Assembly (NCBI GenBank): GCA_024529925.1
Contig: JAFEUB010001068.1
Location: forward strand, 490,001-554,000
Length of the DNA: 64,000 bases
Reading direction: 5' to 3'
Source: Ophthalmolycus amberensis
Lineage: Eukaryota > Chordata > Actinopteri > Perciformes > Zoarcidae
Shown here in pieces: positions 47,701-62,027 of the stretch; the stretch's first letter is position 1; each line of letters begins with the position of its first letter. Position numbers and translations under genes: made by a program. The notes under the pieces were generated by a model. The model was not told where the DNA came from, did not search any database, and saw only the letters and a program-made list of their open reading frames with translations.

Positions 47701-50700
47701 CTCTTTTCACATGAACAGACAGCGGCCTCCAGGCTGACAGATCTCTGTTTGTTGGACCCATCCACCCCCCCGCCCAGTGTGTGATTTCGCTGTTTTCAAA
47801 CGTCCTCGTTCATTATTACATCCATAACATACACAAACATTTCTTGGGATATTTACAAATCACAGCACATCATTTGTTTTCGTAGGTATAGCTACGGATG
47901 CTGATTGACACCAGCCTGATGAGTCATAAGTTAACGTGTCAGTGATTTCACAAGAATGTAAAATTGTTTGTTTGCAACTATACACAAAATGTGTAATGTA
48001 ATGTATATTACTGGAGATGGCCACATTATGTGTTATTGTGTTGAACCAAAGCAAGTGTAGAAAGATATAACTCTCAGTTGGTGCCTTAGTTTCAATGAAG
48101 ACACAATGTTTAGCCAGTGGTCCGTCACTTTGGTCCAGAGGGAAATATCTCGTTATCGTGGTGGATTGCCATGAATTGCCATTGTTTAATACAGACATTT
48201 ATAGTCTGAAGAGAATGAAACCTAGTCCCCTGACTTTTCATCTTGCTTCACAGGTCACGATTGTACAAAATGTAAGTTCAAGACCTCTGAAATCAACGAT
48301 TGATTTCAATCACCCTTAGAGCCAATATTACATTCCTCACCAGCTGAAGTATCACCAGTAAGCTGCTCAACAAGCAGCTGTCTTGACTTTGCTGCCATCT
48401 CCTGTACATCAAGGTAGCACAGAGTCACACCCTGCGCAGGTGACTGATGTAACAGTTTAACCAATTGAACTACATCCGGCAATCAATAGTCAAAGGGCAA
48501 GCAATACCTTGTTTCAGTTACAGCGTGACGTCCGTTTGATTTTTCTCTTTCATTGGTAAAATGGCCGCGGTGGCCTTTTGAAAATGTCAATCCACTCTGT
48601 CCCTGTTCCACTTTGAGGAAATTTAGCGATGCTTCATTTCACCTGCTCGGCCTTCTGAGGACCTTGAAGCTCAGGAAAGTGACAAGCAATCCACCAGATT
48701 AATCTCACAGACAAAACACTGAACAGACGTGTCTTTTGCCGGACGTTTGCCCTCCGACGGCCGCTGAGTTGTCACATAGAGTTTCAGCAGGATCAGTCGG
48801 GCCAGTTCGGACTTTACATTCAGGAATAGATTAATGCAGATGAAGCAATGTTTGAACAACAGGTTGATGAATACTTCATTGACACTTGCAAAATGTACAA
48901 GAACACTCATAAAGATGTCAAATATAGCTCTTGTTTCACAAGACGAACACATGATTTCTGCATTGGGAGTCACTGACGTGCACTCCTTCACTCTACCATC
49001 GAGCGGCAGCACCGGAATGATAAATGACCGTGAGCTGCAGCAACTGCTCTCCATTCACATGTTTTTATTTAGGATGAAAAATGTTGGGAAATCTTCACTT
49101 GGTCTTGAATTATAATGCGCATTAAAGTTGTCTAAAATGATTGAATTGTATCTTTACATCTTTTCCTCTTCCATGCCTTATTAATGTATTTTTATTTCCT
49201 TTTCTTTGGGTCACATCCTTCCTCATCTTTTCCTCATTTACTTGAATTTTCCAACCTTCACAATAAGCAGAATCATATTACTACCCACACTTCCCCTCCC
49301 TTAGTCACGATGATAAATATGTTAATATTCCCAATCATTCCCATCTTCCCCGAAAGCACCAACATCCAGCCCTGGTCTACCTGGAGCCATACTGCTAACA
49401 ACACCACAGGGACAAGTTCTACTGGTAAACGCTGATGGATTGACATTCATGTGGATTTTATAAGCTCCAGAGCAGTGGGTTGATGTTGCTGGCAACACAC
49501 AGTCGAAAGCAGGGCCAGATAGATACGATATGGCCAGCTGGCGAACTCTGCAAAGCCCCCAGTTCTTAATGACACACATACGCAGGGTGCCAGCTGTATC
49601 TATAAAGAGACAATGAGCATCAGCGGGAATGGAGGATAGTGTAAGAGGATGGCTCTGTGCTTCACTGTGCCTGATTGAGGCCATGACAACCCACCATCCT
49701 GCCTCTCAGATATGCCAGTTAGTCGATAAATGCTGGAAGGTGCTCAAGTGAAGTAGAGATAAAAAAGAAATTGTGGATCGAGGGACGTATTTTCATTTCA
49801 GGCGTAATACCTCGTGCTCCCCTTCCAGGCAGAGATCATAAGATTGTGATGGGAGGACAATCATGCAAGTTCAAGGAGAGGAAATGAAACAGAGTGAAGA
49901 TGAGAATTATTTCATAGATTAGGGATGCCTTCCACTGATCGCAATTGATGACTGAAACGGGAACATTACTGTACGTAGCAGACCATAAGCTCAGATATAA
50001 GCTATTTCACTGCCAGATGTGACCTACAGAGGAAAGGCTGAAGGGGTGGGGGTGGGGGGGGGGGGGGGTTGCAGTCGGCCTTAATCAGAGTTGAATAACA
50101 CCATGAAGAAACAATGAGAGAAAATAGACCAGAACAAGAAAAGTGCACTCAGACGAGTGCAGATCTCCGACATGTGTGTCTGCAACGACTTGTTTTGTGT
50201 GATTGAATGAATACAACCCACAATTAGCTAACCCCCCGTCTAGAAGATAATGGGCTGTAAGGCGTCGTAAAACACTTCATTCAAACTCAAAAACAAGCGG
50301 CAGTGTATGCAGACAATCTGCGTCGTTTGACACATTTCATACAATCTGACCAAAAACAAGCCGTCTGCCCACGTAAGCGAGTGGCGACAATGAACTCAGC
50401 AGTGAGGAATAAAGCAATAAAAGTGCACAAACTGTTGCCCCAAAGACAGATATGAAGAGTGGTTTTCTTTCTGCTTGGTTACAAAGCAGAGTGACACCCG
50501 TGGAGGGCTTTCGATCTGTGCTTAAGCACCGTGGCTTTTTTAAAAAGACACTTGTCTCAAAGTGCTGCAAAGTGTTTAATTAGGCATCGAGCTGACAGAA
50601 CCTTTCAAGGGGCCGTTCTCTCTGTACACTGAAATGGAAAGGAAGACAGAGTTAATAACCTCGCGCGTGCATGTTATGCTAATTTGTTCAAACTCCTCGC

Positions 50701-50755
50701 CAGCTTAGTAATGTGGATTGTCCTTGGTGCAACTAATAGTCTGCAGCTTAAAAAC

Positions 50756-50757
<2 letters not shown>

Positions 50758-50830
<73 letters not shown>
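50758..50830. repeat. Interrupted (TG)n
   Basis: About 73 bp of (TG)n with TA and TT interruptions. Confidence 0.95.
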
Positions 50831-50832
<2 letters not shown>

Positions 50833-51886
50833 TGTCTGTCACTGAATATTAATGAATCCTGCAATTGCCTGGATGAGAAGCAGCTACAAACAGACCTCAC
50901 CAGCTATTGTGTTTAGCTGTCTTTTTTATTTTCGTGTGTTTTTGTGTCGGAGCCTGACGGCAGAACAACAGCTCCGGTCACAAGTGAGCAAACAGTTGAC
51001 GCTGTAACTCGTATCCACGAAACAATAACAGCTGTTTGTTAACAAGAAGCTCCATGATAGTCGTGTGTTTTTCAGTATTTTTAGTATATTTTGGCTCCGG
51101 GGATAGTGATGTTTTGTCTGTCAATCCACCACTTTGGTCAAGATTACAACGCATTGCCATGAAATTCTGTACAGATATTCCTAGTAGATATACAATATAA
51201 GCATTATAAATGCTTTATATCAGCCTCATTGTAATTGTGAGCAGCACTCTGCCAAAGTACAGCCTCACAGAGTCACTTTGGCTGTAGACTCTAACTCAAA
51301 CTGCTAAATTGAGTTCAGTATCATTCATCTGTAATGATTTCACTGCTAGAGTTTGGAGGCTATATGGAATTTGTTATGTCAGTGACAAACACAATACTTA
51401 ACGGCTTAATTGTACTCCGAATAAAATATCCAAAACATTTAGCCTGAGCTACAGAATTAATTTCTGATATTTTAATCAAATCCTCACCGTTAAACTGAGG
51501 GAACACCTGAACCCTGGTTCTAGAAAGATCCCGTAAACCCTCTTTTCTGTGCACTTTCTGTCCCTTCTCTCCAAATATAATACTTTCATGGCACTTGCCT
51601 CTGGCTGGAATTGTGTATTGACCTTTTCACATTCAGCAGTCGGGCCGCCACGCCTCCGGCTTTGAACGGCGACCTCAGACCATCTACAGCGTGTCGTCTA
51701 AGATGACTTCGGGTCGGTGCAGCAGTACTTCTCTAAAGACAAACCTGCAGTAGAGGAATCTCCCTAAAACGCTCTCAAAACAAACTTTTCTTCTGGAAGG
51801 ACTCCCCCCCTCCCCTCCCCCATGTTGGTATCCATGGCAACAGAGGCTAACCCTTGAGGGAGATAAAAGAAGAGATGGGAACACAT

Positions 51887-51889
<3 letters not shown>

Positions 51890-51930
<41 letters not shown>
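51890..51930. repeat. (GT)n
   Basis: 41 bp of pure (GT)n. Confidence 0.95.
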
Positions 51931-51932
<2 letters not shown>

Positions 51933-53572
51933 GGTAGTACTCCACTGAACGGCCTTTACAAAATCCATTTCATCACCAAATACACGTCGACTGTGTTTCC
52001 ATGGCTACCTTATTTGGGATGCTGAAAGGTGGAAAGAGAGCAAAAGGAGGGACACAATGAATCAATGAAACAATGGTAAGAATGTACACATGGAGGGGAA
52101 AAGAGAAGATAAAAGGCGGAGGGAGCACTTCCAGCTCTTTAGAGATAGAGGCGATAGAAGAGTGAGTTCAATAAAAAGAAGATGGTTGGAGGGGGGAGGG
52201 GACGCTTTACTTCACCGGGCTTCATCACACAGACGGTGTTTCCCTCATATGAGCAGAGTTTAGCGAAGCATCCAGGTCTGTAATCTGTAGATAAAATGAG
52301 CAAAGCTCACATTCAAGGTTCCAGATATCCATTCAAATAATCCCCATAAGCGAATTTCATTTAATAACAAGAATAACAGAGACATTAATCAAAAGGGGAA
52401 AAAATATAATTCTTGATTGATTGATAAGAATAATTCAGTTAAATCATTAATTTATGCTAAGCTAATTAACTCGACACACACGCAGACATGAGATTGGTTG
52501 ATCTTTCCATCTTTTATTAAATAAAAAAAGTAGTAATTGTGTTTCCAAAAATGTCAACTATGAAAAAGAGGATACCACGATATCAATGGGACAATGTAAT
52601 TATTAAAACAAATCCTGTCAGGCACATTGACTTAATTAATGCTATTCATTATTCCTCTCTCATGCGAATGGATCAATTAAAAGGAGGAATTAAAATAGGA
52701 TAATTTGTATTTGTGCAATGATTATTGCTTTAAAAAAGAACATTTCCTCCAATTAATGTGTTTACTGAGTGCAGCTGAATCTCAGAGGTGCTGCCAGCAA
52801 CAGCAGGGAGATATTCAGAGAAAGGAGCAGCCATCCGCATGCGTTGTGTCACAACTGTAATTTCTTCAATTATGTTTTGTATGTGAAGCTGGAGTCACAC
52901 ACGTGAGTGAGTCCGACAAAACTAGATGCAAACCGTGCTCGCTATGGCTTTAAACATGATTACAAGTCAGCTGCCACTCTGCTAATTACTGAATTTGAGA
53001 CATTGCATGACTTTTCATATCGGCTGTTGCTGTGTTGGCAAACTTTTAAATCTTTTAACATTTTTGACAGAGAAATGATATATTGTGACGTCAGGCACAC
53101 GCACCACACTGTTTTCCCCGTCATTATAAACCTTTATATATACTTTCAACATGCGTTTGACATTATCTGAGATGCTTTACCTGTGCTGCTTTCTGGCTTC
53201 GCCTCATGATCTCCTGCAGTAATTGGACAGACAGACGGACGCAGGCTCGGCTAGTGAAGGTGAGAGCAGTTACTGTCACTTACTGTCATGGCTCCAACCT
53301 CTTGTTGACCCTGAGGAGGCTCACTTTAAGTTAAAATGTCACATTGCTATACAGTGTGGAGTTTCTTCATGCAGAGAATTTTGTTATTATGAAATGTTAA
53401 AGTATTAAGTTTCATGATAAAGTGTTATCGTAATGAGAACATGGTAATATGGAGACTTTAAGAACATATTTATTGTTAAAATTGTTGTTTCTGTAAACCT
53501 GTGTGCCACTCTCTCTCTCAAAATACAAAGGTATACAAGTGGATAGTTATTTAAACAAACGCACATGTATGT

Positions 53573-53575
<3 letters not shown>

Positions 53576-53634
<59 letters not shown>
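53576..53634. repeat. (GT)n
   Basis: 59 bp of pure (GT)n. Confidence 0.95.
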
Positions 53635-53636
<2 letters not shown>

Positions 53637-54557
53637 GTCATTCACTGTCCCTCAAGTTATGGCATGTTGATACAAATTGGGAAGTAATATATACCTTTGT
53701 CTCCTTCTCTTAGGAGTATTTCTAATTTCATTAAGGTCATTGAAATCTGGGATTACAGAGTTGAAATTGTCACAATAAATGTTTCTTATTTTATTTACCA
53801 TTTACCATTTTAGAGAGAAGTGCATCTCTGTCTCAGCCTCACCTGTGGAACGTTTTTTTTCCTGCCACTGTCACACAAACGCTCGCTCATGGGGGGATGT
53901 TGGGTTTCTCTAAATCACAGAGTACAATCTAAACCCGCTCTATATGAAAAGTGTCTCGAGATAACTTCTGTCATGATTTTGCGCTTCATGAATAAACTGA
54001 ATTCTTTTAACTCAAGCTACAAAATCAGAATCTACTGAAGTTGATACCAGGAAGTGTAGCCGTGTATAAAAGTCTCCGTGTTAAGGTTTAATAATCCTTT
54101 TGGAGACATGAGTCGGATAACGTAGTGTGCAGTCAATCAACACCTCCCTTAACTGTGACACAAAAAGAAATATACCATCTGGTGTTGTCTGCTGAAACGT
54201 TGGCGTACAACTCGGGCTAATTAGGCTTAAGTGCTTCTCGCTATCTGCTGTGGGCTTTAGAGAGCAGTGGATTTCTTTGTGTCTTGACAATAACATGTAG
54301 AGTTTAGTCTCTAATGGCAGAGGAAAGGGTCAGCTCCCCTCGGATGATCTAAAGCACTCTGGATTTGCAAAAGGCAGCCTCACTGCTCTGGTATATGGCT
54401 GCTATAATCACTGATGAAAGAGACAATGTTTCCTCTAATGGCCTTAATGTGCTCAGATTAGAGCAATCTATATGTGTGTTTGTGCATTATGTCTCAGATT
54501 GTTCGCGTGTGTTGGGGATCTTGTGTGGCCACTTGTGTGGTTTTATGAGCATGTACA

Positions 54558-54559
<2 letters not shown>

Positions 54560-54597
<38 letters not shown>
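54560..54597. repeat. (TG)n
   Basis: 38 bp of pure (TG)n. Confidence 0.95.
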
Positions 54598-55689
54598 TCT
54601 CACAATTAGGGAGGAGACTGACAGAATGGATTTCCTGTCTGAGCAATAAGAAGACACAGTCACTCTGCACACTTAACACACACATTTGTGTTCCCTATCC
54701 TTGTGAGGACCAATGATTTCTGGCAAATCCAGTTACATGTATATGAAAAAAGTGTAATTAAGACAGCTGGTCTCATCCGACCGTGTAGACATATAACTTA
54801 TGAGTGTGGACTGTTTCTGTGTCCGTACACAGTACATTACTTCCTGGTTAAGCCTTTTATAAAATACTGCAAAAGCCAAACTATCACAAATAGTTGGAAA
54901 ACTCTTAACAATAAAAACGGCGCTGACACTGTGAAGGCCTAGTTTTGTACAGAACTGAATGCAACAGCTTGAACTAGCAGCTGGATGAAGTTACGACTGA
55001 ACTAAAGTCGGAATCAGCTCTGGTGTTTATGCTCAGCTGAGCTAATAAACTCCCAGCTCAAGCTTCAAATTACACAACATTATTGGCAGAGGTGGGTAGC
55101 AACAAGTTACATTTATTCAGCTACACATACTCATGTGAGTAAGTCAATTGTCAAGCGAGACAAAAAAGTAGAGACCAAATTATGCCGACGGAAAGAAAGA
55201 CAAACTACTTTCTATGATGTGGTCACGACTGATTACAATGTTTCAACCACAGATGGTTTCCCTCGGGTCACAGAGAAGAAGTGAACACACCTGTCGCCGA
55301 TCTAATAGGCAATTAGGAATGAAACATGCTGTCTGTGATGGGAGCTGGGACTCAGGACATCTATACGAATCAAAGTTTAAGGGCATTTTAACATGTTGAC
55401 ACGATCTATATTTAATGTTTGAAATAACAGACACCGTCTTTTGAGGACATGCACGACATGCTGCCAATAATGTAATTTCAAAAATTACAAGCGAAGAATG
55501 TAATTGAAAAAAGACTTTGGGGGGGGGGGGGAAGACATATGTACATATATTAATATATATGTATTTAATGATTTCAGTTACTGGCTATTCAAGTATTTTG
55601 ATTCAGTAAATACTTAGTTATATGACGACTACTTTTACTTTTACTGTGGTACTTTTGTTTGGTAACAGTACTGCAGTAACTATGAAGAT

Positions 55690-55900
55690 ACGCAGGGCGT
55701 AAGTCGAGGGCATTTATTGTGAAAGGTAAGAACTGAGGGAGGGGATCTGGTCTGTGCTGCTTTTGTCAAGGTTGAAAGAACCAACAAAGTTTCTTGGTTT
55801 CGGACTAGGGAGCCTCCTTGTTATCATGAATACGTCCGTTTACACACCGTGTGATTGGATGGTGCCTTTATTCATGATGCAAAAGCTCAGAAAACTGGCA
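55690..55900 (+). repeat. Interspersed repeat family IV, copy 2
   Basis: TATTGTGAAAGGTAAG, TTTTGTCAAGGTTGAAAGA, GGGAGCCTCC, GTGATTGGATGGTGCCTTTA and AAAAGCTCAGAAAACTG match the first copy. The open frames overlapping it are therefore repeat-derived and not a gene. Confidence 0.5.
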
Positions 55901-57639
55901 TTGCTACAATTTATCTTTTTCAACAGTTCAAAAAAATACATTGATGTGAAATCTCATAGCACAAAAAAACAACTCCCGGTGAGCAGATGCTTGATTACAT
56001 ACCAGACATGTTCGAAACCTGCCTGGCAACAGTCGAGATCATCTTGCCTCTTCTGCTCTGCACTTCTAGCAACAGATTACACAAACCCCGGTGGAAACCT
56101 GACATCATCACACTGCCTGTGGGAACGATCCTCTCGATGGCCCTTCAAACAGACAGAAGTGCTGCTCTCAACTACGTACCAGGGTTTGTTTTGCTGTGTG
56201 ATCATCATGGCTTGTTTGAAGAAGCGGTTCTGTCAGCTATTGAAAATGAATTTCGGTGTCAATTTCATCCGTGCACGGTGAGCAGAATGTCACCGTACTT
56301 GTCAGTACTTCAAATCTGTGTTTGTTACACACTCTTCAAAACACTCTTGTTGGCAGGAGATTATATTTTATAGACAGTTTAACCTTTGAGATATATCCCA
56401 CTCTTTAAAGTAGACCAACACTTAATTCTGCCATATTAGGAAGGAGTAGTTCCCTTCGGCCTCTTACAGGCTCATATTATATGAAATAAGATGAGACACC
56501 TCCTTGGCCTTTCTTAACCAATCAACAATACTGTGATCCTACAACATGTGAAGTATCACTACATTTCGGAGTAGTCTTCCCTGGAATTACCAACTGAGAT
56601 AGAGTGGTGCAGAAATGAGTCATAAAACCCACATAAAACACTTAATTTTCCCTCTTTTCAAAATGAATGTTTTTTATAATGCGAATATTATTAATGGCCA
56701 GACTATTAATATTGTTTGTCTGAACAAAATGTGAAAGTATCATGAACTTGTTTTTGCCACAGAGCTTATTTTCAGCAACAACAATCCAAATCCCCAAAAA
56801 ATCCCACTGGCTGTCTGTTGAGGGAATCAGTGTGATGCTATAACTTCTTGGTTGACCTTTAAAAATACGTAATCCCTGCAGCACAATTTAAGCCTAAAAT
56901 GGAATGGAATAAAAGGAAATGCTGTAATACTAAGTTGCTTTTGCAAAGTTGATTTTACAGTATAAACACCCATTAATTACCTTGTCTAGTGTCATTTATT
57001 TGTATCATCATATACATTTACTATAAAGGCCCTAAGCACTGCAGTGCATCTCTTCACATGTCATGTTAGAGACCCATCAAGCGGTTTGGTTAGGCCTCCA
57101 AGCTTCGATAAAAACAGACCAAACTGTTTAGGTGTGAAAGCGACCTAACGAAGAAATCCATATTTTTCAGCAGGAAAGAGTTCAAATCAAACTTCAACCT
57201 AACTGGAGCATCTGAGTGACTGTGTGTGTTTTACTAACGCTGAGTTAATGTATGCAGCTTGTGTAAATGTAAAGCACAGCGTTGTCTGCATGAATGTGAA
57301 AACGCTGTCTGGCCCCTGCTGATAAATCAATGACGACCACATGCCTTCATCACCACGATGAAGGCAGCACGGCCCTTCCCCAGTGCAACTTCTATATTTA
57401 GATCCAGGACCCAGAATACAGCAGCAAAGTAATCACCCCCATCCTGTGTGAGTGATGAACTGCTCCCAGCCTCCCTCCAAAGCTCTGCGGTGTGCATCAG
57501 CTGCCAGGTTACAATATCGACAGACCTTCACTTCATTGTCTGCAATCAGTCGCGAAACACACACACATGGGTCCACAGATATGTTAACGGAATAACATGA
57601 AACAAGCATGTGGGTGAGCGTGTAAACACACACTCACAC

Positions 57640-58116
57640 ATTCACACATCCTTCTATATTTGTGAGGACACTCATTGATGCATTCGCTAGTCCCTAACCC
57701 TAACCATCACAACTAACTGCCTAACTTCAACCCTTACCCTAATCGAAACCTCATTTGGTCAGGGTTCAAGTCTGAACCCTCAAACAGGCCTTAGAAGAGG
57801 TAAGGACAAATGTCCTCACTCACTCAGTGGTCCCCACAAAGATAGATGTAAAAGTACAAACACACACCCATACACAGGTGTGTTTTCATCAATGTTGGGG
57901 ACAATACATTTATTACCTGGAGACCCTAACCATAAGCGCTACCAAATCCTAACTCGTAACCTAACTTTAAACCAAGTCTTCATCCTAAAAATGAAATGGT
58001 CTACGTTATGGGGACCTGCATTTTGTCCCCATAAGGTAGGTCAGTCCCCACGATGTGAATGTGTTAGCAGATTTATGTTCCCACAAGACAGGTAAAACAC
58101 ACACACACACACACAC
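57640..58116. repeat. Degenerate CCCTAAC/GTCCCCACA repeat pair
   Basis: Two related stretches (57655-57850 and 57880-58116) each pass from GAGGAC/GGGGAC text through CCTAACCCTAACC-like text to GTCCCCACA and a (CA)n tail. This is a common fish repeat type and not a telomere. A further fragment (CCTTGTGAGGACCAATG) is near 54698. Confidence 0.55.
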
Positions 58117-58867
58117 GTTTCTGCCTATAATAATAATAGTCAGTGATTGAGCTCATATGCTTTTGCCAGTCTGTATAATTAAGTGGAAAAGCTTAAATGC
58201 TTAAATTTTATACAATCTTATCTCAACATAACATAACTCTATACTGAGTATAACTGAAACCTATATATTACACAAATTTACTTTCATGAATACTTCCTAC
58301 AAAATAAGTTAAACACAGCAGAGGTCTCAATATTAGACAGTGTAAAAATAGCTACTTTACTGTTGTGTAAAACAGTAAGGGAACATAGAAAACACTGTAT
58401 ATCCTTCTCCCCCTTTAAGATGACTCAAGATCTCAATCTACCCAAATTCGGTTTCCACAGTAACAGTCCCCTCCTCCAGCCCCCCCCCCCCCCCCCCTCT
58501 CTCTTTCTCTCCATCTCCAATCTATTTTAATTAACGCATGTGAGATGCCAAAGGGCCAGTCAGCCAGTCTAGTCGTTGCCTCCCTGGCTCTGTCATCTCA
58601 TGTTTGCTTTGACTCACACAGGCCGCTCCCTTCCATCACTCCATCCCCGCCTCCTCCCGTATGTACTGTGTGTGTGCAGTACATTCCCTTTGTTTTTGCT
58701 TTCTCTCTGACTCTCTCTGCTCTCACGGGCCCGGACCCAATCTCCACCAGAAGGCCGACACATTGAAGCCTTATGGACTCAATTGACGTCACCTGTGTGC
58801 GTAGCTGTAGTGCTTGATGGTACGAGTTGATGAGGGCTCCAAAGGGTATTAAAAGGGATGGATGGGG

Positions 58868-59165
58868 ACCGTAGACTGTATGTAATCTGTATTGTCTATT
58901 TTACGCTAAATTGGTTCATAATTTACTCATCATGCTGTATTGAAGAAGACTTGAAACTAGTAATTGAGACCATAAACTTCAGAGTGCAATGTTTATTGAG
59001 GTAATAAATCAAGTGAGAAGTAGTATTTTCTCATAGACTTAAATACAATCAGACTTCTTTCAGCAACCGGAGGAGTCGCCCCCTGATGGCCGTTACAAAG
59101 AATGCAGGTTTAAGGCAGTTCTGCATGGACTCGACTTTTAAGAGCCGGAAGTCAATGCCTGATGG
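58868..59165 (+). repeat. Interspersed repeat family I, copy 4
   Basis: Starts ACCGTAGACTGTATGTAA, has the CATCATGCTGTATTGAAG and GGAGTCGCCCCCTGATGG blocks, and ends AGAGCCGGAAGTC. It contains an extra insertion near 59050 compared with the other copies. Confidence 0.8.
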
Positions 59166-62027
59166 GGACAACCCATCAAGACATACAGGTGGCTTAAGAG
59201 ACTGAATGCCAGATATTAGGTTAACATATATTATTTCCTAATTATTTTGCCTATAACACAATGAATTTGCTAACTATAAGCAATAATTGATCGTGTGTCC
59301 AATGTCATAAGCAGCGTTTCCACCATGAAGTTCCTGGTTCCACGGGAAAGTCCCGTTAGATAGTGCATGAAGCACTTCTACTGTTCCTCTGTACCATTCA
59401 CTTTACTCCAACCCCTCAACTTTATTCAAATAATGAAAACAAAGCACAATTTAAAGAAAAAATATATATAATTGACACCTTGAGCATGAACATGAGCTGA
59501 TAATGACGATCACATGTTCCAAGCAAACTGTGTTTTGCTTTCCAACAATGTGCCGTCCCATCCCCCACATCCCTGGAGGTTTGATATCAGACCACTCATC
59601 TGTCACATCACATTCTTCATGCAAGCGAGTTCCAGCTAATTAATGTGCAGAGAGAACAAATTGGAAATATTTGACCTCCTCCAGCTTAAAAATAAGTCCC
59701 ACAATCCTTTGGGTTTGTCAGAACTGCGTACTGGGATGTCCTTATTTCCAGTGCATGTATGTGTGCGCATGTGATAATTACTGCAGTGCAGAGGCTAATT
59801 GGGCCAGTGCTTATTACTTCATTAAAAAGTCTCCCTGCTGGTATCCACTTCCAATCTGGGCCTCATCTGTTGGAGGGGAAGGTGTCCTCGCAGGTTCCTG
59901 GGGGAAATGCAAAGGAATTATTCTCAGGTACTTGCACTTCGAATATTTTGTATCACATCTATTCATATTGACAGCTATGTGAATTTGCAACAGTTACAAC
60001 CTTTTGTTTCAATTCAATTAAATAGAGTTTGACTCCAGTTTTATTCATTGAAATCAACATTATGATGCCAACATCACTAGTACTGCAAACGATGGTATCT
60101 TTGGAATATTTGGAATATCCACTATTGTGAAATTTAGAATAAAGTTCTGTGATAAGTTGATGAGTTGTCGTTGTGGTCAGTGGAGTTAAAGAGGTTGATC
60201 AATCTTTCTGCCGGGAGGTAGACCTGAAACTGAAAACTCACATTCGTACTTACATGTATAAATGAAACCATTCGTACCTGAACTATCCCTTTATTAGTAA
60301 ACTATGGTGTGAATCCAGCATCAGGTTACAAGACAGACGCAAAGGTGTGAAGGCAACAAAATCTAGGTTGAAGCAAAGGAGAGACATTTTAAGTAAACAT
60401 GAGGAAGGAGGTAAGAATTGAGGACATAAATGGAATGATCAGTGAGCCGATTAGCTGCAAGTCAAGCAGGTGTTCACCCTCTCCTCCGATCCCTCCTTCA
60501 CTCAGTGTGGAGTCGGCAGAGGAATCAATAATTGGATGACTCATCCAGCTCAGCTCTCCTACTAACACATTCTGGGCAGCGTTCTTCATAGCACTCCTCA
60601 GTCATACCCCTCCTAAAGACGTATTAGTAAAAAAGTGAAACTTTGAAGCGGGGTATCCAGAATTCATGGGAAAGCCACGGTAATTAATTGATGCTGCAGT
60701 GAGCGCAGCCTAGAATTTTTTCGTCTTTAATGGTGCCACTCGGGAGCGCACTCAGGCAAAGGGTGCATTACTGCCTATCTATAATGGATGTGTCCCGTTC
60801 ACCACACAGAGCGCTGGCTGCAGGACAGTGTAAAGGGATACTCCAGATTAAAATAAACGCATGCAGTTACTATCTACTGTCTTTATCTACAGGTTATAAA
60901 GCCCTCTGTGGCAAATGTGTGACATTGCAAATAAAATTGAAAAAGCCCACCTTTAACTTTAACATTGTCATTAATCATAACCCTGCCTCTCCATAAACCT
61001 TTTTAAATGTAAAGGTGCCATTTGAGTTTTATAACCCCAGAGCACCTGATGACCATAAACTGCTCTTGCAGATACGGTTGCACATATATACCAAAAATAG
61101 CAAAATATTGTCTGTGACATTTCTGACCAGATTTGAATAGTTTGCACAGAATACTCCAAATTAAAGTTTTTCCTTTAATGGTTTTAATATCCAGTTCTGA
61201 AATCTATTTAAGATTCGATCGATTGAGATGAAAACAGAGGATAAAGGCAGGGCTAAGTTATTAAAAAGCAAATCCAGTTACCTTTTACACCTCCATACAT
61301 GCAGTTCATTAAAGGATATGTATCTTGTAGTCTGGAACTTGACTATTTTACTGTCACACAATTTGCTGCTGACTTTGCATAAAGTGAAGCCAGAAAGAGT
61401 CTGAGACAGAGCGTATCTTTTCACCATGCACTGTCAAGAAAGAATCACCCAAAGTAAGTAAAGTTGAGTAAAATCTCAAATACTCAGTTTGCCTCATGTG
61501 TATAAAATAACTTTCAATAACCAAATAAAAACATCAGGTCCAACAATATCCCATAAACCATGCTGTGAACAGATGAATAAAATGGTTAAACATGGATCCT
61601 GTTATTCTTTCCTGCTGAGTCCTGGTTCAAAGTATTTACAGCAACTTGAATATGTTGCCTAAAGACTGATGCTCAAGCTTCAATATGTATTATACATATT
61701 CTTTAAGGGGCTTATGGGTGAGTAAGCAACCGCATCAACCCAACAACACGCACACTTTCCAAATGAGGAAAACTCATCGTGTGCGATCGTCTTGCACACT
61801 CGCACAAACACACACTAAGTAATCCTTTCATCCTGACACACTCATGAACACACACACATGCACATCACTGAGGAGTCTGCTGTGTGGTCAACTGGCTACA
61901 ACAGTGCTGATGAGTTGCTATTGTAAGAAACAGCTGGGCGACCCATCCCTGCATGTCACAGCTACGGGCAGATTATGTTAATGGTCACATTTTAAACAAG
62001 ACAGTGAACTATTTCAGTATACATTAT

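Larger units (their letters stand above)
47277..62027. other. Downstream DNA without a recognised gene
   Basis: This begins with the nt5c1a 3' UTR, whose end is not found (no AATAAA in the first 400 bp). The remainder carries repeats and microsatellites as listed. Open frames near 55750-56370 are repeat-associated and match no domain I recognise. An AT-rich block at 52370-52870 (CTAATTAACTC, ATGCGAATGGATCAATTAAA, CCAATTAATG) could be regulatory. Confidence 0.5.

Noticed and set aside
55754..56373. Overlapping frames of 175 and 128 codons
   Set aside because: They overlap family IV repeat sequence, lack recognisable domains and have no convincing splice or promoter context.
57690..57750. Interstitial telomere (CCCTAA)n
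   Set aside because: Only short, imperfect CCCTAACCCTAACC text inside a known-style fish repeat; the arrays are not pure.
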